A stretch of DNA of 64,000 bases from Streptomyces venezuelae. GTDB taxonomy: Bacteria > Actinomycetota > Actinomycetes > Streptomycetales > Streptomycetaceae. This document shows positions 53,112 through 62,006 of the stretch, in pieces. Positions within the stretch are counted from its first letter, which is position 1. Each line of letters starts with the position of its first letter. The stretch lies in the NCBI RefSeq assembly GCF_008642295.1, contig NZ_CP029190.1, positions 3,641,501 to 3,705,500 on the forward strand, given 5' to 3'. The notes beneath the pieces were generated by a model, which saw only the letters and a program-made list of their open reading frames with translations, did no database searches and was not told the DNA's origin. The position numbers were made by a program, and so were the translations under genes.

Positions 53112-53489
53112 ATGACGAACTTCGTAGTCAAGACGCTCGCCAACGCAGCCGCCCTGGCCGTGGCCATCTGGCTGGTCTCCGGCATCACCCTGACCGGGGC
53201 GAGCACCGGCGACAAGGCCATTGCCCTGATCCTGGTCGCACTGGTCTTCGGACTGGTGAACCTCATCGTCAAGCCGGTGGTGAAGCTGCTCTCGCTGCCG
53301 CTGTTCATCCTCACCCTCGGATTGTTCACCCTGGTCGTGAACGCTCTGATGCTGATGCTCACCTCCTGGCTGGCCGGCAAGCTGAACATCGAGTTCCATG
53401 TCGAGGGCTTCTGGAGCGCCGTGGTCGGCGCCCTGATCATCTCCATCGTCTCCTGGGCCGTGAACCTGGCCCTGCCCGACCGGAGCTGA
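53112..53489 (+). CDS. Phage_holin_4_2-type small membrane protein
   Basis: A 125-residue membrane protein with four helices (about 5-22, 32-50, 58-78, 95-118). The LVNLIVKPVVKLLSLPL loop is the hallmark of the family. Despite the name, members are chromosomal housekeeping membrane proteins, and no lysis genes are near. It is followed after 7 bp by the tyrosine phosphatase gene, so they form an operon with the PLP gene. Confidence 0.88.
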   Translation: MTNFVVKTLANAAALAVAIWLVSGITLTGASTGDKAIALILVALVFGLVNLIVKPVVKLLSLPLFILTLGLFTLVVNALMLMLTSWLAGKLNIEFHVEGFWSAVVGALIISIVSWAVNLALPDRS

Positions 53490-53496
53490 GCCGCCC

Positions 53497-54000
53497 GTGT
53501 ACCGCGTCTGCTTCGTCTGCACCGGAAACATCTGCCGCTCGCCGATGGCCGAGTCGGTCTTCCGCGCACACGTCACCGAGGCCGGCCTGGACGGCCTGGT
53601 CCTGGTCGACAGTGCCGGCACCGGCGGCTGGCACGAGGGCGACGGCGCCGACCCGCGCACCGTCTCCGTCCTCGAATCCGCCGGCTACCCGCAGGACCAC
53701 CGGGCCCGCCAGTTCCGGGCCGCCTGGTTCGCCGAACTCGACCTTGTCATAGCCCTGGACACCGGCCACCTGCGCGACCTCCGCCGGCTGGCCCCCACCC
53801 CTGCGGACGCCGCCAAGGTGCGGCTGTTGCGCTCGTACGACCCGGCCGCCGACCCCACCGGCGGCGAAGCGGGCATGGACGTGCCCGACCCCTACTACGG
53901 CGGGCTCGACGGTTTCGAGGACTGCCTGGAACTGGTCGAGGCCGCGAGCGCCGGTCTACTGGAAGCCGTACGCCTGGCAGTGAAGGAACAGAACACATGA
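53497..54000 (+). CDS. Low-molecular-weight protein-tyrosine phosphatase
   Basis: A 167-residue phosphatase. The P-loop CX5R is C8 to R14 (CTGNICRS), and the general acid Asp is in VPDPYYGG near residue 130. Members act on tyrosine-phosphorylated proteins in the cytoplasm. In Streptomyces a homologous phosphatase, PtpA, is linked to antibiotic production; whether this is that gene I cannot say. GTG start. Its stop overlaps the next ATG (ATGA). Confidence 0.92.
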   Translation: MYRVCFVCTGNICRSPMAESVFRAHVTEAGLDGLVLVDSAGTGGWHEGDGADPRTVSVLESAGYPQDHRARQFRAAWFAELDLVIALDTGHLRDLRRLAPTPADAAKVRLLRSYDPAADPTGGEAGMDVPDPYYGGLDGFEDCLELVEAASAGLLEAVRLAVKEQNT

Positions 54001-55210
54001 CCTCCTCCCCCCACCCCCGCGCGGCTCTGCTCTCGGTGAGGGCACCAGGGCCGTCCGCGCCGGTCTCCCCGAGCCGGTCAAGAACCAGCCCACCCTGCCC
54101 GGACCGGTCTTCGCCTCGCACTTCCACCTGCCCGGCGAGGTCGACGGCCCGTACACCTACGCCCGCGACGCCAACCCCACCTGGACCCTGCTGGAACGGG
54201 CCATCGGGGAACTGGAAGCACCCCGCGACGGCTCCGCCGGCACCGCGGGGCACCCCGGTCCCCCGGAGACGGTCGTCTTCGCCTCCGGTATGGCCGCCGT
54301 CTCCGCCGTGCTGCTCTCCCAGGCTCGCGCCGGCGACACCGTGGTACTGCCCGACGACGGCTACCAGGCCCTGCCCCTGGTCCGCGATCAGCTCCAGGCC
54401 TACGGGGTCCAGGTGCGCACCGCGCCCACCGCCGCGGACGCGCAGCTCGAGGTGCTCGACGGAGCCCGGCTGCTGTGGATCGAATCCCCCTCCAACCCGG
54501 GGCTCGACGTGTGCGACATCCGGCGGCTGACCGAAGCCGCCCACGCCGGCGGCACCCTGGTCGCCGTCGACAACACCCTCGCCACCCCGCTCGGCCAGCG
54601 GCCCCTGGAACTCGGCGCGGACTTCTCCGTGGCCAGCGGCACCAAGGGGCTCACCGGCCACGGAGACCTGTTGCTCGGCTACGTCGTCTGCCGGACCCCC
54701 GAACTCGCCGTCCGGGTCCGGCAGTGGCGCAAGATCGTCGGCGCGATCCCCGGCCCCATGGAGGCCTGGCTCGCCCACCGCTCCCTCGCCACCCTCCAGC
54801 TGCGCACCCTCCGCCAGTGGGCCAATGCGCTCGCCGTCGCCGAGGCCCTGGCCACCCGTCCCGACGTGGCAGGACTCCGCTACCCGGGCCTGCCCACCGA
54901 CCCCTCGCACAAGACCGCCACCCGGCAGATGCACGGTTATGGCTCGGTGGTCTCCTTCACCCTCTCCGACCGCGCGCACGCCGACCGCTTCCTGCGGGAG
55001 CTGACCCTGGTCGAGGACGCCACCAGCTTCGGCGGGGTCCGGTCCACCGCGGAACGACGGGGGCGCTGGGGCGGGGACGCCGTCCCCGAGGGCTTCATCC
55101 GCTTCTCTGCCGGCGCCGAGGACACCGAGGATCTGGTCGCCGATGTGCTCAGGGCTCTGGACAGCGCGCTCGGTGAGGCCGGGGAAGCCGGGCCGGCCGA
55201 CGACCGCTGA
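53997..55210 (+). CDS. Cys/Met-metabolism PLP enzyme with apparent frameshift
   Basis: The body (from 54290, 306 residues) is a cystathionine gamma-lyase/synthase-type enzyme, with SGMAAVSAVLL, IESPSNPGLDVCDI and the PLP-Lys in VASGTKGLTGHGD. Homology to the family starts about 85 codons earlier (GTRAVRAGLPEPV, FASHFHLPGEVDGPYTYARD), but that frame has no start codon. The coupled ATG at 53997 is one base out of frame. Adding one C to the six-C run at 54007-54012 would join them as MTSSPPPPRGSALGEGTRAV. It is a frameshift, a sequencing error or a slippery tract. It shares a 4-bp overlap with the phosphatase. Confidence 0.8.
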
Positions 55211-55278
55211 GCCGGAACCCACCGCCGCCGATGGACCGGAAGCGTTTCAGAACCGGAGGACTGGGCCACTCTTCTCCC

Positions 55279-55758
55279 ATGACCGAACGTCCCGTGGTCA
55301 AACGCACCGCCCGCGCGATCTTGCTCGACGGTGATGACCTGATCCTGATCAAGCGCACCAAGCCCGGACTCGACCCGTACTGGCTGACTCCCGGCGGCGG
55401 GGTGGAGGCCTCCGACGCCACCGTCGTCGACGCCCTGCACCGCGAGGTCCATGAGGAGCTCGGCGCAAAAATCACCGATGTGGTGCCCTGTTTCGTGGAC
55501 ACCGTCGAACACATCGCCTCCGGCGGCGTGACGGGCTGCAAGGTGCAGCACTTCTTCGTCTGCCGCCTCGAATCCATGGACCCCAGCCTGCGCCATGGCC
55601 CCGAGGTCGAACATCCGGAAGGCGAATACGAGATCGTCCGGGTGCCGTTCACCCGGGTCGGTATCGCCGCGGTCCATCTGGTCCCACTGTCCCTGCGGCA
55701 CTACCTCGACGGAAACATCGAGGGCGTCCGCGCCATGCACGCGCCCGACCTGGGCTGA
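55279..55758 (+). CDS. Nudix hydrolase
   Basis: A 159-residue Nudix protein. The box is GGGVEASDATVVDALHREVHEELG, with all Glu ligands of the REXXEE-like core. It hydrolyses nucleoside diphosphates linked to another moiety; the substrate is unknown. Start ATG 55279; the frame is open to 55231. It is monocistronic, before a strong terminator. Confidence 0.88.
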   Translation: MTERPVVKRTARAILLDGDDLILIKRTKPGLDPYWLTPGGGVEASDATVVDALHREVHEELGAKITDVVPCFVDTVEHIASGGVTGCKVQHFFVCRLESMDPSLRHGPEVEHPEGEYEIVRVPFTRVGIAAVHLVPLSLRHYLDGNIEGVRAMHAPDLG

Positions 55759-55779
55759 ATCCACCCGAGCTGAACCCCC

Positions 55780-55812
55780 AGCGGGCTGAGGGGCCCGGCC
55801 CCTCAGCCCGCT
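55780..55812. terminator. Bidirectional terminator, Nudix / flavohaemoglobin
   Basis: A perfect 33-bp palindrome with 16-bp arms (AGCGGGCTGAGGGGCC and complement) around a central C. Its right arm includes the flavohaemoglobin stop codon. Confidence 0.8.
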
Positions 55813-56930
55813 ACACCCGCTCCGGCCAGCTCCTCGACCGCGTCGTGCCGAATCCGTTCTCTCGGTATCCCGATCCGCTCCAGCGCATCCACCCCGCTCC
55901 GGATCAGCCCGGGCGGACCCGATATGAACGCGTCGTACGAGTTCCACGGCCCGTGCTTGCCCACCGCCTGGGGCAGCTGCCCGGCCAGCCCGTCACCCAC
56001 CACGGGACGTACCGACAGCCACGGATGCGAACGCTGGAGGCCCAGCAGGGTGTCCTTGTCGTACAGGTCGCTATCGCAGCGGGCCCCGAAGAACACCTCC
56101 ACCGGACGCCGCTCACCGTGCTCGGCCACGTCCTCGATCAACGCCTTGATCGGGGCGATGCCGGTGCCACCTCCCAGGCAGAGCATTCCGTTGTCCGTGC
56201 TGTGGTCCACCACCATCGAACCGGCCGGCGGACCCAGCCGCAGCACGTCCCCCGGCCGGGCGTGCCGGACCAGGGCATTGGAGACCCAGCCCGCCGGCAC
56301 CGCCTTGACGTGGAAGGACAGCAGCCCGTCTGCCCGTGGTGCCGAAGCGAAGGAGTAGTGCCGCCACACCCGGGGCCACCACGGGGTCTCCAGGCTCGCG
56401 TACTGCCCCGCCAGGAAGGGGTACGGCCGGTCGGGACGGACCGTCACCACTGCGATGTCCGCGGTCCGCAGATCGTGGGAGACCACCTCGGCCTGCCACC
56501 AGGCCGGGGCATGATGCTCGTCCTGTGCCGCCGCATCGATCATGATCTGAGAGATCGCCGTGTACGCCCGCACCCACGCGGCCTCTGCCTCCGGCCCCCA
56601 GGTCCGCTCGGCGTAGCGAGACAGGGCCCCGATCAGTGCCTCGCCGACCACCGGATAGTGCGCGGCCTGGGTGCCGTACTTACGGTGTCCCATGCCCAGC
56701 CGGCGCAGATAGGGGGTGAGCACCTCCGGGTCGTCGATGTGCTCGGCCGCGGTGAGCAACGCTTTCAGCAGCCGGTCGCGCTGGGCGTCCATCGCCGCCG
56801 GGAACATCGACCGCACTTCGGGGTGACGCGTGAACACCAGCGCATAGAAGTAGGAGGTCACCTTGTCGGCAACGGGCGCTATCTCCGTGAGGGTGCGGCG
56901 GATGAGCACGGCATCGGGGGAGGGCTCCAT
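55803..56930 (-). CDS. Flavohaemoglobin-like NO dioxygenase
   Basis: A 375-residue protein. The globin domain (about 1-145) has the distal Tyr in TSYFYALVF and the proximal His in KYGTQAAHYPVVGEAL. The FAD domain has RHYSFASAP and GWVSNAL; the NAD domain has GGGTGIAPIKAL. Flavohaemoglobins turn nitric oxide into nitrate. It is 20-30 residues shorter than E. coli Hmp. I start at MEPSPDAV (56930) rather than 57020 because the upstream residues are basic and not conserved. Confidence 0.9.
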   Translation of the reverse strand: MEPSPDAVLIRRTLTEIAPVADKVTSYFYALVFTRHPEVRSMFPAAMDAQRDRLLKALLTAAEHIDDPEVLTPYLRRLGMGHRKYGTQAAHYPVVGEALIGALSRYAERTWGPEAEAAWVRAYTAISQIMIDAAAQDEHHAPAWWQAEVVSHDLRTADIAVVTVRPDRPYPFLAGQYASLETPWWPRVWRHYSFASAPRADGLLSFHVKAVPAGWVSNALVRHARPGDVLRLGPPAGSMVVDHSTDNGMLCLGGGTGIAPIKALIEDVAEHGERRPVEVFFGARCDSDLYDKDTLLGLQRSHPWLSVRPVVGDGLAGQLPQAVGKHGPWNSYDAFISGPPGLIRSGVDALERIGIPRERIRHDAVEELAGAGVAG

Positions 56931-57006
56931 GGCTTCGCAGCATGCCAGCCGGGCACCGGCCCCGCGGGCATTTGCGCAAAATCCACGCTTCGAACCCACT
57001 TCCCCC

Positions 57007-57657
57007 TTACGATGTCTCAACTCCCGGGCGTGCCACAGTCACCAGCTGATATGCCTCCCGAAGGTCCCGGCCCTGGTACACGTGGGTGGCACGCTCCGCG
57101 AGATACGGCCGGGCATTCACCGCCACCGAGACCGGCACCGCCCCGAAGAGCACGGCATCGGTCATCGAATCCCCGTAGGCCACACAGTCCGCCCGGTCCA
57201 GTCCGAACCGCTTGCACAGCCGGTCCGCGACCGTCAGCTTGTCCTCCGGCGTAAGGATCCCGGTCACATCCACCGGCCGGGTGAAGGGCACCTCCGGGAA
57301 GACCGAGCCATGCGCCGCATGCGCACCCCACTCCAGCAGGAGCTCCACGAAGAAGGACGGGGAGAGCGAGATCACCGCGCAGTACTCGCCCCGTGCGCGG
57401 ATCTCCCGCCAGACTTCGCGGATGCCCGCCAGCCACGGTGCTCCCTCGAACGCGGCCCGGACATGCGCGGGGGTCAGATGCGCCCACAGCGCGTGCACCC
57501 CCACCGCAAACTCCGGCGGTCCGATCTCCCGTGCGCTGAATGCCCGCTCCAGGTCCGCGATCTCCGCCAGCAGACCCAGCTGCCGGGACAACTCCACCGG
57601 CGCCGCTGATCCGTACATCAGAGTGCCGTCGAGGTCGAAGAGATGCAGGCGGGTCAT
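57007..57657 (-). CDS. HAD-family hydrolase (phosphoserine-phosphatase-like)
   Basis: A 216-residue HAD enzyme. Motif I LFDLDGTLM, motif II Ser in VISLSPSFFVELL and motif IV AYGDSMTDAVLFG. It resembles SerB-type phosphatases of the HAD-IB group; substrate unknown. ATG 57657 has TAGCCT 8 nt upstream and lies after a tandem parS pair. It is divergent from a GNAT gene. Confidence 0.88.
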   Translation of the reverse strand: MTRLHLFDLDGTLMYGSAAPVELSRQLGLLAEIADLERAFSAREIGPPEFAVGVHALWAHLTPAHVRAAFEGAPWLAGIREVWREIRARGEYCAVISLSPSFFVELLLEWGAHAAHGSVFPEVPFTRPVDVTGILTPEDKLTVADRLCKRFGLDRADCVAYGDSMTDAVLFGAVPVSVAVNARPYLAERATHVYQGRDLREAYQLVTVARPGVETS

Positions 57658-57665
57658 AGCCCTCG

Positions 57666-57671
57666 AGGCTA
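57666..57671 (-). promoter_or_regulatory. -10 hexamer of the HAD gene, beside parS
   Basis: TAGCCT on the minus strand, 8 nt before ATG 57657. The parS at 57680-57693 falls in its -35 region. Confidence 0.4.
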
Positions 57672-57679
57672 GTGGGTCC

Positions 57680-57693
57680 GTTTCACGTGAAAC
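57680..57693. other. parS site 5 (left member of tandem pair)
   Basis: Perfect GTTTCACGTGAAAC, 5 bp from the next copy, in the divergent region between HAD and GNAT genes. Confidence 0.95.
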
Positions 57694-57698
57694 ACCGT

Positions 57699-57712
57699 GT
57701 TTCACGTGAAAC
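57699..57712. other. parS site 6 (right member of tandem pair)
   Basis: Perfect GTTTCACGTGAAAC; centres of the two sites are 19 bp apart, close to two helical turns. Confidence 0.95.
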
Positions 57713-57758
57713 ATCAAATCCTCTGGACGCCCCTCAGCCGGTGATCCACTCTGGGCCG

Positions 57759-58625
57759 GTGACACCATCACACCTCACCGACCGCCCGATCCGCCCGCTG
57801 ACCGTGGACGATCTCGCCCACTGCACCGACCTCTCCGTGGACCGCGGCTGGCATCGCGAAGACCACAAATGGGCCTTGCTGCTTACTGCGGGCACCGGGT
57901 ACGGCATCGACGCACCCGACGGACGGGGCCTGGCCGCCGCCTGCACGGTCACGCGCTATGGCACGGCACCCGACCTCGCGGCCATCGGCATGGTCCTCGT
58001 CGCCGAGCGCTATGCCCGCCAGGGCCTCGGCCGGCACCTGATGACCCAGGTGTGCGACGGGATCCTCAAGGGCATCCCGCTCACCCTCCATGCCACCCCC
58101 TATGGCCGCCCCCTGTACGAGCAGCTCGGCTTCACCGCCGTCGGCCATGCCGAGATGCTCCGCGGCACCTTCCGTCCCGAGCCCGGTATCGACACCTCCC
58201 GGGTCCGGCCCGCCGTCGCCGCCGACCTGCCGCAGATCGTGCGCCTGGACCACGAGGTCCACGGCACCGACCGGACCCACCTGCTCGCCCGGCTCCCGGC
58301 CTTCTCCCGCCGACTGCTGGTCTCCGAGGACCGCAGCGGCGCCCTGACCGGCTACGCCGCGGCCTGGCCCAATACCGACAGCGACGTGATCGGCCCGCTG
58401 ATCGCCGCCGAGACCGAAACGGCCAAGGCCCTGGTCACCGCCCTCGCCGCCGGCACCGACCGGCCCCTGCGGACCGATATCGACGTACGGCACGAGGACC
58501 TGCTGAGCTGGCTGACCGCCTGCGGCCTGGAGCCCATCGCCGGCAACACGGTGATGACCCGCTCGCTCCCCGCCCTGCCGGGCATCTGGTCCCGCCGCTT
58601 CGCACCCCTCACCGTCGCAGCCTGA
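57759..58625 (+). CDS. Double-GNAT-domain acetyltransferase
   Basis: A 288-residue protein with two GNAT-like halves. The first (about 10-140) has the acetyl-CoA motif VAERYARQGLGRHLM; the second (about 145-285) is more divergent. The substrate is unknown. GTG 57759 is the best start; the frame extends into the parS pair at 57672, which is unlikely to be translated. It is followed after 28 bp by a second acetyltransferase gene, so the two are probably co-transcribed. Confidence 0.87.
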   Translation: MTPSHLTDRPIRPLTVDDLAHCTDLSVDRGWHREDHKWALLLTAGTGYGIDAPDGRGLAAACTVTRYGTAPDLAAIGMVLVAERYARQGLGRHLMTQVCDGILKGIPLTLHATPYGRPLYEQLGFTAVGHAEMLRGTFRPEPGIDTSRVRPAVAADLPQIVRLDHEVHGTDRTHLLARLPAFSRRLLVSEDRSGALTGYAAAWPNTDSDVIGPLIAAETETAKALVTALAAGTDRPLRTDIDVRHEDLLSWLTACGLEPIAGNTVMTRSLPALPGIWSRRFAPLTVAA

Positions 58626-58653
58626 CCCGCACACCAGAAGGAACGGCACCGCC

Positions 58654-59106
58654 ATGACCGACCTGACCATCCGGCCCGCCACCGAGGACGACCTGCCCGC
58701 GATCGTCGCCATGCTCGCCGACGATCCGCTCGGCGCCACCCGCGAGTCCCCCGAGGACCTCACCCCGTACCAGGACGCGCTCCGGCGCATCACGAAGGAC
58801 CCCCACCAGCGCATCGTGGTCGCCGTACGCGGCGCACGCGTGGTCGGCACCCTCCAGCTCACCATCGTCCCCGGCCTGTCGCGCAAGGGGTCGACCCGTT
58901 CCATCGTCGAGGGTGTCCGCGTCCACGCCGACGAACGCGGCAGCGGCCTCGGCACCCTGTTCATGGAATGGGCGATCGAGGAGTCCCGCCGGGAGAACTG
59001 CGCTCTGGTTCAGCTCACCTCCGACGTGAGCCGCACCGACGCCCACCGCTTCTACGAGCGCCTCGGCTTCACCGCCTCCCACCTCGGCTTCAAGCTCCCG
59101 CTCTGA
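58654..59106 (+). CDS. GNAT-family N-acetyltransferase
   Basis: A 150-residue single GNAT domain. Motif A is VRVHADERGSGLGTLFMEWAI and motif B includes DAHRFYERLGFTAS. It transfers acetyl groups from CoA to an amine; substrate unknown. ATG 58654 has AAGGAACG upstream. It converges with the serine hydrolase gene at 16 bp. Confidence 0.9.
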   Translation: MTDLTIRPATEDDLPAIVAMLADDPLGATRESPEDLTPYQDALRRITKDPHQRIVVAVRGARVVGTLQLTIVPGLSRKGSTRSIVEGVRVHADERGSGLGTLFMEWAIEESRRENCALVQLTSDVSRTDAHRFYERLGFTASHLGFKLPL

Positions 59107-59122
59107 ACCGCCCGCCCGATGC

Positions 59123-60517
59123 CTAGCCGATGCCCCGCCAGCCCTCCGGGTCCACCCCGCCGGGCACCGGGGCATCCGGGGCGTAGGGCTGCCGCGTGAA
59201 CACGAACGAGCACAGGTCCAGATGGCCGACCGTGCCATCGGGCCGGCGCACCGCCCGCAGCTGCTCACCCGCGTAGTAGCCCGCCAGCCCCGTCCAGGTA
59301 CCGTCCGGGGCGGACCGGAACCGGGCGGCCCGGCCCGTCGCACCCACCGGGGTCAGCTCCAGCAGCCCGTCGGCCGTCAGCCGTAGCACGAACGGCGCGG
59401 CTCCCCAGTACCAGGGACCGACCAGCTCCAGCGCCACCGGATCCGCTTCCCGGAACGGCCGCCACGGCTCCGGGATCCGCGGCTCCGCCTCGGCCACCAG
59501 GCGCACCAGATCCGTCGCCACCGTCGACGCGGGCAGCCCCGAGGTGCAGTTGGCCAGCACCACCGCCGCCACATCGTCCGACTCACCGAACCACAGCCCG
59601 GCCACGAACCCCGGCAGCGAGCCGCTGTGCCCGGCCAGCTTCCGGCCGCCCGATTCCAGCAGCTGAAGGCCGAGGCCATAGCCCCCGTCGGCGATCCCCG
59701 GCTCGGGCGGCGAGGCCGCCGTACGCATCTCACGCACCGAATCCGCGCCCAGCACCCGGTCGTCCCCCTGCATCAGGAACACCGCGAACCGCGCCAAGTC
59801 CCGGGTGGTCGACCACAGTTGACCGGCCGCGGCCATCAGACCCAGATCCTCCGCGGGCTCCGGCATCATCACGTCCGCCCATGGATGCACCGCCCAGCCA
59901 CCCGCATGCGGCTGCTCCGGATGCACGCCCGTGCGGTCCAGCCCGAGCGGTTCCAGTACCTCGGCCTGTAGCACCTCGGCCCAGGGCCTGCCCCGGACTG
60001 CCTCGATGAGCGAACCCAGCAGGGTGTAGCCGGGGTTGGAGTAGTGGTGCCGGCGCCCGGGCGGCTGCCGGAACGGCTGCGCGCCCAGTACGTCCGCCAG
60101 ACCGGGCCGCAGCTCGGCGGGCGTCCGCTCCCACCACTCGCCGGGGGTCTCGGCCGCCAGACCCGCCGTGTGCGAGAGCAGTTGAGCAATGGTCACCTCG
60201 CCCGCTCCGGTGCCCGGAAGGTACTTCCCCAGGGGGTCGCCGAGGTCCAGCAGCCCCTCGTCCCGCAGCCGCAGCACCAGCACCGCTGTGAAGGTCTTGG
60301 TGATCGAACCGATCCGGTACTGGACATCACCGTCGGGGCCGTGCCCGGGCATCATCGTCCGGGAACCCTCCCAGACGATCTCTCCGCCCCGGGCCACGGC
60401 CGCCACCAGCGAAGGCGACCGCCCGTCTGCCTGGGCGACCGCAATCCGGTGGAGCAGCGACCGGCGCGTGGCGGGAAGCAGGGCTGCGAGGGGCGCGTCC
60501 TCAGGCATGTCAGTCAT
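59123..60517 (-). CDS. Serine hydrolase, class C beta-lactamase-like
   Basis: A 464-residue protein. The SxxK motif is IGSITKTF, the YxN motif is YSNPGYTLLG, and the third motif appears as AGHSGSLPG. Residues 1-340 are the hydrolase; 345-464 are a beta-rich C-terminal domain. There is no signal peptide, so it is probably a cytoplasmic esterase or peptidase rather than a resistance enzyme. It is separated by 10 bp from dnaB, same strand. Confidence 0.9.
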   Translation of the reverse strand: MTDMPEDAPLAALLPATRRSLLHRIAVAQADGRSPSLVAAVARGGEIVWEGSRTMMPGHGPDGDVQYRIGSITKTFTAVLVLRLRDEGLLDLGDPLGKYLPGTGAGEVTIAQLLSHTAGLAAETPGEWWERTPAELRPGLADVLGAQPFRQPPGRRHHYSNPGYTLLGSLIEAVRGRPWAEVLQAEVLEPLGLDRTGVHPEQPHAGGWAVHPWADVMMPEPAEDLGLMAAAGQLWSTTRDLARFAVFLMQGDDRVLGADSVREMRTAASPPEPGIADGGYGLGLQLLESGGRKLAGHSGSLPGFVAGLWFGESDDVAAVVLANCTSGLPASTVATDLVRLVAEAEPRIPEPWRPFREADPVALELVGPWYWGAAPFVLRLTADGLLELTPVGATGRAARFRSAPDGTWTGLAGYYAGEQLRAVRRPDGTVGHLDLCSFVFTRQPYAPDAPVPGGVDPEGWRGIG

Positions 60518-60527
60518 GCCCGGGATG

Positions 60528-62006
60528 CTACGTGTTGGCCATGTCCACGAACCGCGAATAGTGGCCTTGGAAGGCCACGGTGATGGTCGCCGTCGGGCCG
60601 TTACGGTGCTTCGCCACGATCAGGTCCGCCTCGCCCGCGCGCGGCGACTCCTTCTCGTACGCGTCCTCACGGTGGAGCAGGATCACCATGTCCGCGTCCT
60701 GCTCGATGGAACCCGATTCACGCAGGTCCGAGACCATCGGCTTCTTGTCCGTCCGCTGCTCCGGGCCACGGTTCAGCTGCGACAGTGCGATGACCGGCAC
60801 CTCCAGCTCCTTGGCGAGCAGCTTGAGGTTACGCGACATGTCCGAGACCTCTTGCTGACGGCTCTCGGGGCGCCGGGCGCCGCCCGACTGCATCAGCTGG
60901 AGGTAGTCGATGACCACCAGAGAGAGGTCGTTGCGCTGCTTCAGCCGACGGCACTTCGCGCGGATCTCCATCATCGACAGGTTCGGCGAGTCGTCGATGT
61001 AGAGCGGCGCCGCCGAGACGTCCGGCATCCGGCGGGCCAAGCGCGTCCAGTCGTCGTCCGTCATCGTGCCCGACCGCATGTGGTGCAGAGCCACCCGCGC
61101 CTCTGCCGACAGCAGGCGCATCGCGATCTCGTTGCGGCCCATTTCGAGGGAGAAGATCACGCTCGGCAGGTTGCTCTTGATCGAGCAGGCCCGGGCGAAG
61201 TCCAGCGCCAGCGTGGACTTACCCATGGCCGGACGGGCCGCGATCACGATCATCTGGCCCGGGTGGAGGCCGTTGGTCAGCGAATCCAGGTCGGTGAACC
61301 CGGTGGGCACTCCCGACATCTGGCCGCTGCGCGAGCCGATGGCCTCGATCTCGTCGAGCGCGCCTTCCATGATGTCGCCGAGCGGCAGGTAGTCCTCGGA
61401 GGTCCGCTGCTCGGTGACCGCGTAGATCTCCGCCTGGGCGCTGTTGACGATCTCGTCGACGTCGCCGTCGGCCGCATAGCCCATCTGCGTGATCTTCGTA
61501 CCGGCCGCCACCAGCCTGCGCAGCACCGCCCGCTCGTGGACGATCTCCGCGTAGTACTCGGCGTTCGCCGCGGTGGGCACCGACTGCACCAGCGTGTGCA
61601 GGTACGAGGCGCCGCCGACCTTGGCGATCTCACCTCGCCTGGTGAGTTCCGCGCCGACGGTGATCGGGTCGGCCGGCTCGCCCTTGGCGTAGAGGTCGAG
61701 GATCGCCTGGTAGATCGTTTCGTGGGACGGACGGTAGAAGTCGTGGCCCTTCAGGACCTCGACCACATCGGCGATCGCGTCCTTGGACAGCAGCATGCCG
61801 CCCAGCACGGACTGCTCGGCGTCCAGGTCCTGCGGCGGGACCCGCTCGAAGCCGCCCCCGCCGTCCCAGGAACCGCCCTCGCGGCCCCGCTCGTGCTGTT
61901 CGTCGCCACGGCCCCGGCCTTCTCCCCGGCGCGGACGGGAGACGGGCAGACGGTCACCGGGACCCGTGTCGGCCCAGGGGTCGTCCATGGGCTCGGGGAT
62001 GCTCAC
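60528..62006 (-). CDS. dnaB: Replicative DNA helicase
   Basis: A 492-residue hexameric helicase. The N-terminal domain starts after a Pro/Arg-rich extension (PPQDLDAEQSVLGGML). Walker A is ARPAMGKSTLALDFA, Walker B is LVVIDYLQLM, and the C-terminal motif is REDAYEKESPRAGE. No intein interrupts it. GTG 62006 has GGGAGGAGG upstream and gives VSIPEPMDDPW, the usual actinobacterial start. It unwinds DNA at the fork, and its upstream region carries DnaA boxes. Confidence 0.98.
   Translation of the reverse strand: MSIPEPMDDPWADTGPGDRLPVSRPRRGEGRGRGDEQHERGREGGSWDGGGGFERVPPQDLDAEQSVLGGMLLSKDAIADVVEVLKGHDFYRPSHETIYQAILDLYAKGEPADPITVGAELTRRGEIAKVGGASYLHTLVQSVPTAANAEYYAEIVHERAVLRRLVAAGTKITQMGYAADGDVDEIVNSAQAEIYAVTEQRTSEDYLPLGDIMEGALDEIEAIGSRSGQMSGVPTGFTDLDSLTNGLHPGQMIVIAARPAMGKSTLALDFARACSIKSNLPSVIFSLEMGRNEIAMRLLSAEARVALHHMRSGTMTDDDWTRLARRMPDVSAAPLYIDDSPNLSMMEIRAKCRRLKQRNDLSLVVIDYLQLMQSGGARRPESRQQEVSDMSRNLKLLAKELEVPVIALSQLNRGPEQRTDKKPMVSDLRESGSIEQDADMVILLHREDAYEKESPRAGEADLIVAKHRNGPTATITVAFQGHYSRFVDMANT

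Noticed and set aside
53112..53489. Prophage remnant because of the holin-like gene
   Set aside because: The family is a common chromosomal membrane protein in actinobacteria and no phage genes are nearby.
59123..60517. Antibiotic-resistance beta-lactamase
   Set aside because: It has the class C fold motifs but no signal peptide and an extra C-terminal domain, as in esterase/peptidase-type serine hydrolases.
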